Positions 12,821 through 23,834 are shown, counted from the stretch's first letter. The stretch: 64,000 nt of DNA from Haberlea rhodopensis (GCA_907163345.1 CAJQUN010000441.1:310001-374000); one strand, 5' to 3'. Notes: a model not told the origin generated them from the sequence alone. Numbers and translations are program-made.

Positions 12821-13530
12821 TGCGACTACACCAGCTACCAAAGATGCCAGCAATCATAAATGATAGATGGGGGTAATATCTACATTGGAATCAAGAATAG
12901 TTATAAGAGATGAGAAACTAAAACAGAGGTAAATATAGCTACCAGAGAGAAAGTCTCAGCAAAATCATTACCTGAGGTTGGATTTGACCCTAACCTTTTT
13001 CCTCCCTTTTTAAAGTCGCTCACTCTTTCAGCCAGAGAACCTTTTGCGGACATACACTACTCCACCCAGTTTCTTTGTCATTTCAAATCCGGTCATGGAT
13101 TATTAATTAGGACTTGATATCAAAATTTGATGTTGATATTGACAGTTTCTTTGAATACATACGCCCTACCTTCATACCCGGGTAGTGGAATAATATTTAT
13201 TTTTTCCTCGAATCATGGGCTTCTTCTCTTTTACTTCTTCATTCTTACCCTAAATACTAAAGGGATCGTTAGACATTACTCAGAGAGTCAGTAGACCATG
13301 ATGCTTATCAGAAACTGAAAACCACAAGTGTAGTTTTCTCGACTTGACAACAAGAAGATTCCTAGAAAATCGTTTATAGAAGATCAACTTGATAAAGAAC
13401 CACTCTGCGTCAAATACAGAAATCATGTCAAAGGAAGCTAGGACATTGAGGTAAAGACTACTGAAGATTCCAACTTAAGGCTCAAGAGTTTTGCGGTGAC
13501 AATGATTGAATCTGGGGACCAGATTCCTTG
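12821..13530 (+). other. GYP-1 internal stretch without recognisable genes
   Basis: No RT, RNase H or integrase motif could be read in any frame. It lies where about 3-4 kb of pol would be expected, so it is either a deletion scar with degraded pol ends or the 3' untranslated part. Confidence 0.5.
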
Positions 13531-13543
13531 AAGGAGGGGAGAT
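13531..13543 (+). other. Polypurine tract of GYP-1
   Basis: AAGGAGGGGAGAT directly precedes an LTR starting TGTAACACCCC, the usual position and composition of a plant gypsy polypurine tract. Confidence 0.8.
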
Positions 13544-15778
13544 TGTAACACCCCAAAAAATATCAATTACAAAAGTAGACAAAATAAGTGAAGCTATCTA
13601 AAATAATCTTTAAAATATGCATAATATTAAAATAATAATAATAAATCCATAATAATGGTAAAATATTGAAAGAAAATTCATTAGGCATCAAAATACCATT
13701 TATCACACTAAATTCAAATATATATTTAAATCATAGAAATAATAAATAATAATAATAATAAAAATATTAAATAATAATTTATAAATTTATGTTTAATTAT
13801 TTCATAATATTAGCTAAAAAAGAAAGATTTAATTAATATTAGGTATTGACACTTGTCAATACATTTGCCCCAACACAGGCCAACTCCTTAAAGCCACAAT
13901 ACATGCAAAACCCCTATAAATACCCCCCCCCCCCCCCCCCCCCCCCCCATTTCATCATATTGAACTCAAAAATTCAAGAGCAAGTTTGAGAGAGAGTGTG
14001 TAGGAAATAGGTAGAAAATAGGGTAGAAATAATAAAATTATGAGGAAAAATACCAAATCTCCTCCAAAAAATCCAAAAATTTCACACAACATTCATTATA
14101 CACCCAGAAACCATTCAGTATAGGAGGTGTTCAAAAATCAGTATCCAAATTTGTCCAGAAAATCAAAATCGCGAAGAACTTTGAGCTGTCCAAAGCCCAG
14201 AAAACCCATTTCAAGGTATTGGTTTCAAGCTACGATTTAGTGCCTTTATCAAACAATTTTAAACTTGGAGTCTAAATGAAAGTTGTTCAAAATGTATTAA
14301 GGCTTATGGGTATGTCGGCCGATGTCCCAAACGGCCGCCGTACGAACTGATTTCCGGCGACCAAAACACCTCGTTAATCATTTCAAAAATTAGAATTCTG
14401 GGCAAAATCGGTTTGGAATTTCAAAATGATTTCTAAACGAAAATGGTAGATCTTGTCGCGGCGGACACGACTGTAAATTTTCAGCCGCGCGTGGCGGCCG
14501 GAGCTTTTCCACGCGCCGTCACGGTGGCGCGTGAGATACACGCGCCTCCCCGATATGGTGTTTTCCGGTGGCCAAAGATTTCTTGACTGGTTTTAGGCAT
14601 TTCTGGAAAGTTTCGTGATTTTTCGACTTATGGTTGAATTATCATGAATTTTTAAAGTCTTATTCAAAATTACCCGGACAAGTTTTGTACAAAAATGATT
14701 TGCAGAAGATTCAACAACATATCTGGGTTACTAATCACCATAAATTACTTAAACTATGTTGATAGGAATTTATTTGGCAACTGGGTTCAAAATCAAGTCA
14801 ATCCAGTAAGATATCAAGTAGTAAGGTGAGGTGTACTACCGAATTCTTGTTATATAGCCCTTTTGGCATTTGGCCTGGAATTTACAGTATCTTGTTATTC
14901 ATTATCTCACCTTTTATATATTGTCATCATATTGTACATTATCTCGTTCCATTGGTCATCTTGATCTGCATGTTTAATTATCTTCAATGTTATCGATTAC
15001 TAATCGATCATTTGATTGAACGAATCCTTTGACTGAATGACTGAATGAATGGAGCCATTGATATTTATCCATTGGACAATGTGGCTTCGGCCCGGAAAGG
15101 GAGTCCAATGAACAACGGATGACAGTCCGGGTATATGGTTCATCTGAACAACGCGCACCATTTTTTGGTCCGGAGAATGGTTCAGCTTGGCTTGTAAATG
15201 ACTGAATGTACAGATCATATCTGAATATGTGGGAAAAAGTGCTACACAGAACTGTCCGGTGGGAGCCACCTCTTTAGCCCACGATATTCACTCTAAAATC
15301 CTATATCGTCACTGTTCATTATTGACATTTCCTTGATTGCAAGATCTTTGTTACATGACATATCATATTGATACATTACACTGTTTGATAATTACAGATA
15401 CTAAAGCTAATGTTATTCCCTCACTAAGTCCCCAAAGACTTAACCACTGTTTTCCTTGTTATTTATTGTGAGTTCCAGATACAGGAGTACCGGAGTCAGA
15501 ACCGGAGGGAAATTAGGAAAAATGGAAATGTTGGCTTACCGGGACTGTTATAGTATTTTCTATTTTATTAAGTGTCGGACTGTTATGAGGAGTTTTGTAC
15601 TGTGATGTATTTTGTTACTAATTAGAATGTATAAACACTTCCGCTACTAAAAATGAATGTTTGACTAAACGCTTCCGCTATTTCCGAAAAGGTTTAAAAA
15701 CCCTTCGTGCGTAATGTTCTTAGAGAATGTGGTACCAGATAAGGGTTAAAGTAATATGTGCCCGAGTCGGGTCCCACA
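13544..15778 (+). repeat. GYP-1 3' LTR
   Basis: Starts TGTAACACCCC after the polypurine tract and ends in gtcccaca at 15778; the terminal CACA makes the end uncertain by two bases. About 2.2 kb. The first 400 bases are AT-rich with AAT repeats (13620-13850), then a TATA box with a C homopolymer, then a GC-richer part (14310-14560). No second LTR copy is in the window, so the end rests on sequence logic only. Confidence 0.7.
13915..13948 (+). promoter_or_regulatory. TATA box followed directly by a 26-base C tract
   Basis: TATAAATA (13915-13922) is followed at once by 26 consecutive C (13923-13948). In plant promoters transcription usually starts 25-35 bases after the TATA box, so the C tract would fill the spacer up to the start site. 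Confidence 0.6.
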
Positions 15779-16110
15779 CACCTCCAACAGTTGTCTCGCC
15801 AGATTCCGTCGATCCGGATCTAGTGGTGTCAACAATTGTTGCAGCTATACAGGATGAGGAGCCTACTAGACCTATCACTCCTCCAGATCAGTCTGCTGCA
15901 GATTTGGCGTTTATGCAAGAATTTTCTACGGATTTATTTAAACTAATCCAATCCGATATACGTCAATCTGTTGTTTCCACACTCGTACCTGTTGAAGCAG
16001 AAGTTGATCTGACTGCGTCGCCTTCTGATCACTCTCCGGACCATCTCACTGATGTACCCTCATCCTTCGCCAAGTCTCTGACAACTGTCTCTTTCTCTCT
16101 CAAAGAGTAA
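15779..16110 (+). CDS. Partial open frame upstream of COP-1 3' LTR, unknown
   Basis: The frame stays open from the GYP-1 junction to a stop at 16108-16110, about 110 residues of COP-1 origin; the apparent start further left lies in the GYP-1 LTR and is not genuine. The peptide is acidic, rich in Ser, Pro, Asp and Val, with no Cys and no recognised domain. SIRE-like elements often carry an extra, sometimes env-like, frame between pol and the 3' LTR, which is where this lies; a gag or pol C-terminus is also possible. Function not assigned. Confidence 0.35.
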
Positions 16111-16121
16111 GAGAAGTTCAT

Positions 16122-16152
16122 CAAAGTCAAATGTCCACACATTTGGACTTTG
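16122..16152. other. Inverted repeat in COP-1 3' untranslated region
   Basis: CAAAGTC at 16122-16128 pairs with the end of GGACTTTG at 16145-16152, extended by AAATG/CATTT, with a one-base bulge and a short loop. It could fold as a hairpin just after the stop codon at 16110. Confidence 0.4.
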
Positions 16153-16531
16153 AATAATTCGGAGACAAGATGGCGGCTAGCATAAGCGGTATTCAGCGTG
16201 GTCTGAATGTTCTCTCAGCAAGCTTCATACAAAAACAACCTGAGAAAAGAACAGATCGAGCTGGCTACTGAAGTAGATATCTGTATAAGTCTGACATGTA
16301 AATGTATTTTTCAGACTCATCAATAAAATCAGAGTCTTTCAATCACTTATCTAAGTCTTATTCATTTATTTTGAACAAATGACTTAATCGATCTGCACTA
16401 CAACTCACAGCGTTCATTTATTTTGAACGAGAAGATTTAATTGATCTGCAAGAATAACTCTTCAAAGCTTTTAAAAGACTTTATAAGAGGACATAGAAGT
16501 TATGTTTTGTCATCATCAAAAAGGCGGAATT

Positions 16532-17597
16532 TGTTAGTTCCGGATTTTAAAGATGACAAAACAGATCAGACCGATCAGGCCATGAAACCATGTCAAAGTA
16601 GATCAGACCGATATGGTCTATCGCAAAATCAGAACGGATCGATGCAAACCAGTCTAACCAGATCGAAGCACGATATCAGCTCAATGAAGATCAGATCAAA
16701 GCAGAAAAAGTTGGATAAGCTTCGTTCTTCAGTCCGAATCATTAACGGCTATTTATTGAAGCATTTAATGATGTAATTAATGCTGAAAAAGGCCAAGGAC
16801 TGAAGATACCTTAAAAGGTATGTAGACAAAGGAGAGTCTATCTGACAAACGGTCTAAAAGAAGAAGACTGAAGCTTGTTCAGAAAATGAACAGAGTCAAG
16901 AGTTGCACAGAAAAGGAAATAGTGTCGTTGGTATAAACGACTATATAAGGATGCAACTAGAGTGCTCGAAGAGAGACGACTGATCATCAAGAAACAAAAA
17001 GCAGCACAAGCTTACAAGTCAAGACATTCTTGAGCAGAACAGTTATTAAAAGATATTCATCTTATCAGTCTGCTCAAAGCTTTCATAAGCACAGCATATT
17101 GTAATATTTGATCTTCATAGGATCATTGTGTGCATAGACAAAATCATTCTGTCTTTTGTATTTGTACTAAGATAGAAGAGTGAGATTCAATTGTAACTGT
17201 CAGACAGTTTGTGTCTGAACAGATCGAGAGACTAGGAGTTTCAGTCTGGTAGTGGGATAAATCCAGCTGAATCGGGGTTGTACAAGTGGTTGTATTACTC
17301 AAAGTCTTCTAGTGAATCCTTCCTTGATTGGAAGAAGGGGAGACGTAGAAGGATTCACCTTCGAACTTCCAGAAACATATCTTGTCTATTTTCATTCCTT
17401 ATTGAGCTACACTTATTAAGCCATCAAGCCGTTCTTACTAGTCAAGAACAGACCGTTCCGCACTTTCATATTCAGTGGTTTGTTCTGCTCAGAAGTTGAT
17501 TAAGAAATAGATTTCACTCACTAACCCGAGAGAAATGAATAAGGATTAATTTTAAAGGAGTGTACCCCCCTCTAAACACTCCAGCCCGATCCTAACA
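16532..17597 (+). repeat. COP-1 3' LTR
   Basis: About 1.07 kb from TGTTAGTTCCGG to cctaaca. It carries many short GATCAGA/CAGATC motifs (16560-16720). No second copy is available in the window to confirm the ends. Confidence 0.6.
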
Positions 17598-17655
17598 CAG
17601 ATTAATTAAAACCAAACTCAATTACACCATGCCAATTTACCTATCCCCCACTATG
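17598..17655. other. Short unassigned flank between COP-1 and SOLO-2
   Basis: Fifty-eight bases with no recognised feature; with 19836-19963 it forms the locus into which SOLO-2 inserted. Confidence 0.4.
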
Positions 17656-19835
17656 TGTGATGTCCGGAATAATTATTAATTGTCAAATGGATTTAATAAT
17701 GATATTTTTATGATATGTCGGGATTTAATTCTTGAGTGTCGGATTTTGGAACGGAGTTGGGATAAATGATTTCGGGATTGGAATAAGTAATTCCGGGTTG
17801 AACTTGTATCGTAAATTAAATCTAAGCGAGGTTTTCTAGCAATAATAAATTAGTTGAATTAATTGGAAAATAATAAGATTGGGAGGAGATATTATATGTG
17901 TGGATGGGATTAAATTGGGCATGTTTTCTCTCCTCTCTTTCTCACCAAAATCGACAAACCCATCTCTCCCCTCCCCCACTTCTCTTCCTCGCGACTTCAC
18001 GCAGCAAAGAGGCAACGACTTCTGAAAATTTTCGTGCGATTTTCCTCAAGGTTTGTAGATGATTTTATCTCTTTCCCTTAGTTATTCAACTCCTTGAACA
18101 TTTCACATATTGGAGATATTATACACCTTAACATGTATCTAACTCATTTGTTTGAAAATCAGACTCATAAGTGTTTGATAATATTCTTAAGTGATGTTCA
18201 AGTGTTGGCAAAAGCTCTACTAATTGTGTAGTGAGAAAGTCTACGTTTATGGCTCATATCATGATAGAGTTTTTGGAGAGTATGGGGCTATGGGTTGATT
18301 TTTTTAATAACTTTAAGCATGTGTCGTCAAGTAAATAAATGAGTTAGATACATGTTAAGGTGTGTTATAAACATGTATTAAAGTGTATATTATGAATATA
18401 CTTGCATGTGTACAATAGCATGAATTGGAGACGTTATTGAGTATTTGAATGACAATTCTATGAACTAACTGTATAGTTGATTTGAGCAATATAGATTGTC
18501 TTGATTTGTGAATTTACTTACTGTATAGTTGAGTTGGAGATGACTCAAATAGAGGATTATTGGCTTGTTTGTGTACACTATGAAGCATGAAAATGAAGAG
18601 TGCTTAATGATGTTAATTGTTTTGAATATGAGCTAATATTGAATTGATATTGGATATAGACACTATACAAGACTTCAGACGTTGATGATAGCTTGTTCAT
18701 TGTCGACTATAAGGTACATGGTAACGTACGAGCAGGTATAATATGAATTATTTCATATTCCAGTATTCATGTATTGTTGAATTGTGATAACTGAATATAA
18801 GAAAATGAATACGTGAATTGAGTTGATATATGTGGTATGATGGACACGTAAATGTACGTGGTCCGGATATGGAGTTGGGTATGGATGCCTTTGGCACGAT
18901 CGATATGAGAAATGGTTGAGAATGAGATTAACGTGCAGGCAGAGCTGCCTTCGATATGAGACTCGTTATGATTGAGTATAAATGACGAATTGAGATTATA
19001 TTGAATTATTGCATTGATGAGTTTCATGTTGTGATTAACGATACTGAACTTGATGTTTATGAAAGCATGTGAGACTGAAACAGGAACAAATAGTGGAAGC
19101 TATACGGATTCCGAACTGTACAGGGAGTATATTTTTATGGATTTTAAATACTCTTAAATCGTTATATTATGAATTAATTATAAGTGTTATGCATTGTCAT
19201 GAATAGGAGTATCGTGACAAGGTATGATCACCAGTGTGGGGGCTGTTTCTGTTGAAACAGGTACTAAACTACTTTGGGATATTGGTTCGAGCTTTGTTGG
19301 ATCATGCCGCTTCCAGAAGCACAAGCGTATATGAGAGTGGGTAAATAGGATACGCTATTTATTCAGTTAGATGGTATTCATTTATTTGTTGCTCGTATGT
19401 GAGCAATTGGAAGCATGTATATGGACTGTATAAGGGTGTTGAAGCCCACTTCTGATGTCTTCCTAGTATGGTGTTTTCCCTGGCTGGGAACTTATTTAGA
19501 GGCTTGTTTTCTTTTAAGTATTGTGTTTTTCCCTGGCTGGGAATTATATTGGTGATGTGTATTATTTTGGGATAGCTCAATTTAAGGGGAGACTCTGCCC
19601 AAATTTTTATAAAAACCCACAATATAAAAAGTGGTGTAATGGGGATGGTAATGGGCGAAATCTTTGAGTCTATTTGTTGGTAGAGATGATCATATAATGT
19701 TGAACATTATTTATGTCATGGGATTATGGGAAACATGAAATGATTCTTTTTAAAGAATGAAAAGAAAATGAAAAATTTATACACATACGACGTCATAAAT
19801 GAACTAATGACGAGTTTAAGTGTTGGGGTCTTACA
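17656..19835 (+). mobile_element. SOLO-2: solo LTR related to LARD LTRs
   Basis: Starts TGTGATGTCCGG and ends ggggtcttaca, about 2.18 kb, without PBS or polypurine tract. CTATG precedes it (17651-17655) and CTATG recurs at 19838-19842 after two extra bases, so the duplication is imperfect. Its last 400 bases share a long block with LARD LTRs (around 19560-19690 versus 38820-38950), including the paired TTCCCTGGCTGGGAA motifs at 19476-19490 and 19529-19543. The GTACGT/ACGTAC hairpin is present with one mismatch near 18714-18730. Confidence 0.75.
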
Positions 19836-19963
19836 CTCTATGCACCCTGAAATGTATTACCAGTTCATGCCCACCGCATAACTATACATTTCTCCCGACC
19901 ATAATTAATCTAACACTAAAATATCCTCAAAATGAACATTAAAACCATAAAGCACATGATCAA
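19836..19963. other. Unassigned flank between SOLO-2 and GYP-2
   Basis: No open frame, LTR end or repeat recognised. It may be the oldest sequence of the locus or part of another decayed element. Confidence 0.4.
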
Positions 19964-20464
19964 TGTGATATCCCCGAAATAATTAATTGCAATTGGGCGT
20001 TAATTATGTTTATGTGACTTTTATGGTGATAATTAATAATTGTGTTGGCATTAATTAACTTGGTGAAATGCTTAGTCACACGGTAGGAGTGACCCGGTAG
20101 AGCATTTCGGGGTGCATGTTATGCATGTTGGGTAATTGGGATTTTAATGGTTAAATGATATGGTTTGTGATTACTTGGGTGAATCATGTTTAAATTGTGA
20201 TTTTGGTGCATTATGGTAAAATGCCTTTTAAAATATCATGTTGGGGTGTTTTATACACCATGGAAGTGTGGGGTGTAATTTATTTTAAACCCAACCCACT
20301 TATACCCCAATCCCCCTTTATACCATTCACTTTCTACTTTCCCAAATAACTCATCCAAAACCCTTCTCCTCCTTTCATTTTCGAAATTGGGCAAAGAGGT
20401 GAAGAGAAATCCTCCCAAAAGTTTGATTTGTGGAGTTTATTGGGAGATTTGGAGTCCCCAAGAG

Positions 20465-21008
20465 GTATGGATACCCCCTTGTTGTTTTTGTTGTGTTTGG
20501 ATTGGATTTGTTGTAGTTTTGTATGGTTTTGAAATGGGTTTTCATGGGTTGGTATTATTTGAGTTGAATGTTGGATTTTTGGGATGTTTAAAGTGTATTT
20601 TGAAGGTTATTATGTGTTTGATGTTGTTGGTTTGAAGGTAGAAGAGTGGGAGTGGATTGGAGATGAATTTAGGAGCAAAAATGGTGGTTTTCGAGTTACA
20701 GAGGTTGGCGATCGATCGCCCATTTCAAGAGATCGATCGCGCGCTGGCAGTACGCTTTTGGAGCACCTGGCGATCGATCGCCACTCTTGGGCGATCGATC
20801 GGAGAGGATGGCGATCGATCGCGCCATTTGTGGCGATCGATCGCCAAAGCAGAGAAAATTTTGGATCGGACAGTGTGATCTCGCGATCGATTGGGCCCTC
20901 GCGGCGATCGATCGCGAGATACAAAATGTGGTGTTTTTGAATATTTTGTGGAATTTTCGGATGTTGGACTATTATTGACTCCTAATATTGATTTGTGTGA
21001 ATGTGTAG
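20465..21008 (+). other. Candidate LTR intron 1 (GYP-2)
   Basis: Donor-like AAGAG|GTATGG at 20465 and acceptor-like AATGTGTAG ending at 21008 bracket 544 bp. The matching intervals are 544 bp in GYP-3 (31066-31609) and 546 bp in GYP-5 (60905-61450). The palindrome cluster lies inside. Splicing is inferred from sequence only. Confidence 0.4.
20708..20915. repeat. Eight-copy CGATCGATCG palindrome cluster (GYP-2 LTR)
   Basis: Units start at 20708, 20730, 20770, 20791, 20811, 20833, 20883 and 20904. Spacing is 22, 40, 21, 20, 22, 50 and 21 bp (a 2-4-2 grouping). The outer base pair is mostly G:C. The units at 20730 and 20883 each carry a core change. Confidence 0.92.
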
Positions 21009-21074
21009 AACCATCCCAGGTGGCCACACAGCTTAGGAGATAAAGTCCACGACACATCACATTTTGGGACTAAG

Positions 21075-21092
21075 GTACGTAGTGAGACGTAC
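21075..21092 (+). other. GTACGT/ACGTAC hairpin at candidate splice donor
   Basis: AAG|GTACGT at 21072-21080 reads as a strong plant-type splice donor, and the same GTACGT pairs with ACGTAC six bases later. Followed by a conserved gggcatcggacggtaaaa block also found in SOLO-3 and, with small changes, in GYP-3. Confidence 0.55.
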
Positions 21093-21299
21093 GGGCATCG
21101 GACGGTAAAACGTATTTATTACGCTTTGAATCGGTTATGCACTATGGTTGCACACATGGAATTGATTATGCATTGTGGTTGCATATGTGGTATTGTTTAT
21201 GCATCATGAATTGCATACATGGCTTGGTCATGCATTTTGGTTGCATGTGTATATTGGATGCATTGTTGCATGTGATTGTGAGTCGGGATTTATATTCCA

Positions 21300-21510
21300 G
21301 TGATGGAGAATACTTGCCGCCAGTGGCGTAGCGATGTGAATACTTGCCGCTGTCATACCGTAGCGATGAAAGAACATTTGCCGCTAATATGAAGCGAAGA
21401 ACACGACCGCTGTCATATTTATAGCGAGGGATATTAGTGCCGCTGGTATTGTCTAAGCGAGGGGTATTTCCGCTGTCATGTTAACGCGAGGGGTATTGTG
21501 CCACTGATAT
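21300..21510. repeat. AGCG/CGCT hairpin repeats in GYP-2 LTR
   Basis: Successive blocks of the form AGCGA(N)CCGCT recur every 30-45 bp, with the ends complementary and the middle variable. Same motif as the LARD leaders. Confidence 0.65.
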
Positions 21511-22028
21511 AATAAGACTCGGGAATTGAACACGGAATATATGGGAATCGGTGCATGTCATGACATACATTATTGGTAATATAATCTATTGGTTATAATG
21601 TGGTACAGGGACAACCCAAGGGAGCTTTTAAATGTGTTACATACAGGAAGTGAATCACATTACTATTTATGCATTTGAGTTGCTATCATATTATTGTGAA
21701 TATGATTTTGTACATGCTCATGGTTTTGGGGGTTGATCCTGTAGGTACTTTTGGGCGGACGGACTAAGGCGAGTTGGTGCGGTGAGCTAGTGAGGAGTGC
21801 TCTTGGTAGCAGGCATATTCTTTTGTATAGTATCTACTCTAGGAGTAATGTAAAGCTATAGGATTAATATTCATTGGTTGGGAATGTAATTAATCCATTT
21901 TGGAACTTTATTTTGACACTGTAATCTAATAGCTCAAGGCACCAACACAACTTTTATACTCCGTTTATGCATGAAAATTTTAATTATGCCTTTAATCCGC
22001 ATTTAAGGAACTAGGGTCCTTACATTAG

Positions 22029-22040
22029 TGGTATCAGAGC
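22029..22040 (+). other. Primer-binding site of GYP-2
   Basis: TGGTATCAGAGC, four bases after the LTR end; complementary to the 3' end of initiator tRNA-Met. Confidence 0.92.
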
Positions 22041-22226
22041 AGTGGTTAGAGAACCCGGGAATGAGTGAAGGGTAGCCTTAGCATGGTTGGCTAGGTGTTT
22101 ACATTGGAGCATGTTTATGCATATTGGTGTATAAATTGTCATACTAACATGCTTATTATTATTTATGTTATCTAACGGCATAACATATATATTGTTTGGA
22201 ATTGCTGTTAACCTTTGTATTACAGC
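22041..22226 (+). other. GYP-2 leader
   Basis: About 190 bases between PBS and gag. Just before the gag ATG stands a tract ending in tattacag (22225), which resembles a 3' splice site; the same place in GYP-3 and GYP-5 reads tgttgcag and tgttacag. Confidence 0.6.
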
Positions 22227-23834
22227 ATGGCGGATATGAATGTGGAGAACCTCAATGAAGGGGTGGGTGATGTTGGAAGCGTGAACGCTAGCGTTGGTCA
22301 GGCGAATCCTTTACCTCCACCTGTTGTGGGCGTGGAGCCGGTGGCTCAGTTGCTTTTACCAGGGGAGCTTAGTCTGAGTCAGTTCCTAACTTTCCACCCG
22401 CCCATGTTTGAGGGGACGGAGACAGGAGAAGAAGCTGAGGAGTGGCTCGAGAGATTAGAGCAAATATTTGTGTCCACTCCTTGTGCTAGGACAGCATGGC
22501 TGAGGTTGGCAGAGTTCCAACTGGCGAAGAAGTCTTCTATGTGGTGGAAGACGACGGTAATGGAACTGAGAGCTCAGGGTTTGGTGATTGACTGGACTTT
22601 ATTTCGGACTCGGTTTCTAAACCGACACTTTTCTGCGGCGGCTAGGCAAACAAAGGAGGATGAATTCACGAGCTTGAAACAGGGGAGCATGTCAGTCTCG
22701 GACTATGCCATGCATTACTCATCCTTGTTGAGGTATGTTCCCCACATTGCAATAAATGGGCATGCCAAGATGAGGCACTTTCTAAAGGGGCTGCGACCGG
22801 AACTTTTTGATCGGGTTACCTCCAACAACCCCACTTCTTTTGATGATGCTCTCACTAGAGCAGAGCTAGCAGAGATTGGAGTCAGTGCTTACCCGGACGT
22901 TGCACCCCCACAAGTCCCACCGCCGAGGCCAGTGTCTAATAACTTGAGGCCACGAGGAGAATCATTTAAACCTCGTGGGGCTTCTTCCCCATCTTCTCGG
23001 TTTGGTGGGAGACGAATGGATAACAGGAGGGGCGGTGCGCCTAGCAACAGAGGGCAGACTCAAGCGAGTAGGAGTGGAGTGGTGAAGTGTCATTTTTGTG
23101 GAGGACCACATCACATGCGAGACTGTACTGCTTGTTATAAATGTGGCAAGATGGGCCACATATCTCGGTTCTGTCAGAATGGTGATGGTCAGGTGGATCT
23201 TAGAGGAGGCAGAGGGAGGTTTTCTACCGGGACAGTACAGCAGAGGCCGCCGATGGTGCCTCGACAGATGGGAGGACAGGCGATGGTGCCACCTCAGGGA
23301 CAAGTCTATGCGTTGACCAGGGAGCAGGCCGATGCAGCTCCAGAGGAAGTGATAGCGGGTACATGCCTTTTATTTACGTATTCCGCCTTTATTTTGATAG
23401 ACACAGGTGCTTCGCACTCTTTTGTGTCTGCGGACTTTGTGGAGAGACATCATATGCGCACGTCTCCGTTACCCACGTCTCTATTGGTCTCGACACCCAC
23501 CGGAAAGAGAGTTGTTGCTGATCAGTTTCTGATGGACTGCCTCATTTATTTTGAGGGCAATGAGATAAAGGCAGATTTGATTGTTTTGGGTATGTCAGAT
23601 TCCGACTGCATTGTGGGCATCGACATTCTGAACAGATATCAGGCAGTGGTGGATTGTCGACAGAGGACAGTACGGTTCAAATCTCATTTGGGAGTTCAGT
23701 GGATTTTCTATGGCAACGGTTCTCGTGCGAAGATTCCGTTGATTTCGGCAATTAAAATGTCCCAATTGTTGGAGCGTGGACACACGGGATATCTCATCTA
23801 TGCCGTGGTATGTTGGGAAAGATCAAAGAGTTAA
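22227..23834 (+). pseudogene. GYP-2 gag-protease, frame lost just before RT
   Basis: Gag forms the particle and the aspartic protease cleaves the polyprotein. The start at 22227 (MADMN) is chosen because GYP-3 and GYP-5 start at the same place; an upstream in-frame ATG at 22215 lies in the leader. The capsid domain spans about residues 50-220 (EEAEEWLERLEQIF, MWWKTTV, SFDDALTRAEL). Zinc knuckles are at about residues 288-300 (CHFCGGPHHMRDC) and 303-316 (CYKCGKMGHISRFC). Protease active site DTGAS is at residue 392. Compared with GYP-3, one base is missing near 23806-23810, so the frame runs out at 23834 instead of entering RT. Confidence 0.92.

Larger units (their letters stand above)
11037..15778 (+). 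mobile_element. GYP-1: truncated Ty3/gypsy element
   Basis: This is the right-hand part of a gypsy element: leader remnant (11037-11370), gag, degraded protease, a short unrecognised stretch, polypurine tract and 3' LTR. RT, RNase H and integrase are absent between the protease trace (about 12820) and the polypurine tract (13531), so several kilobases of pol are deleted. The 5' LTR should lie left of LARD-1, outside the window. Its right end abuts COP-1 sequence. Confidence 0.8.
15779..17597 (+). mobile_element. COP-1: 3' end of a SIRE-like Ty1/copia element
   Basis: The block ttgtcatcatcaaaaaggcg (16508-16527), running into ggaatt and TGTTAG, resembles the polypurine-tract/LTR junction of SIRE/Maximus copia elements. 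The following LTR ends with a ctctaaacactccagcc block and taaca, also typical of that group. The upstream internal sequence is cut at 15779 by GYP-1. No RT or integrase is present in the visible part. Assignment is from remembered family features, not a search. Confidence 0.6.
19964..22024 (+). repeat. GYP-2 5' LTR
   Basis: Starts TGTGATATCCCC and ends ggtccttaca directly before the PBS; 2061 bp. Same family as the GYP-5 LTR (60406-62472) and SOLO-4. Internal order: AT-rich start, TATA-like sequences near 20300 and 20330, candidate splice donor (20465), palindrome cluster, candidate exon, GTACGT hairpin (21075-21092), hairpin repeats (21300-21510), and a CTACTCTAGGAGTAA block (21834-21848). 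Confidence 0.92.

Noticed and set aside
16441..16776. 111-residue frame across the COP-1 polypurine tract and LTR
   Set aside because: It crosses the internal/LTR boundary and is rich in GATCAGA repeat translations.
20584..20940. Overlapping open frames on both strands with repeated Arg-Ser-Ile / Asp-Arg-Ser residues, also at 55277-55612 and 61038-61450
   Set aside because: They are translations of the CGATCGATCG palindromes, open in several frames by composition only.
22029..22040. Possible tRNA gene at the repeated TGGTATCAGAGC
   Set aside because: Only the short primer-binding complement is present, always directly after an LTR end.
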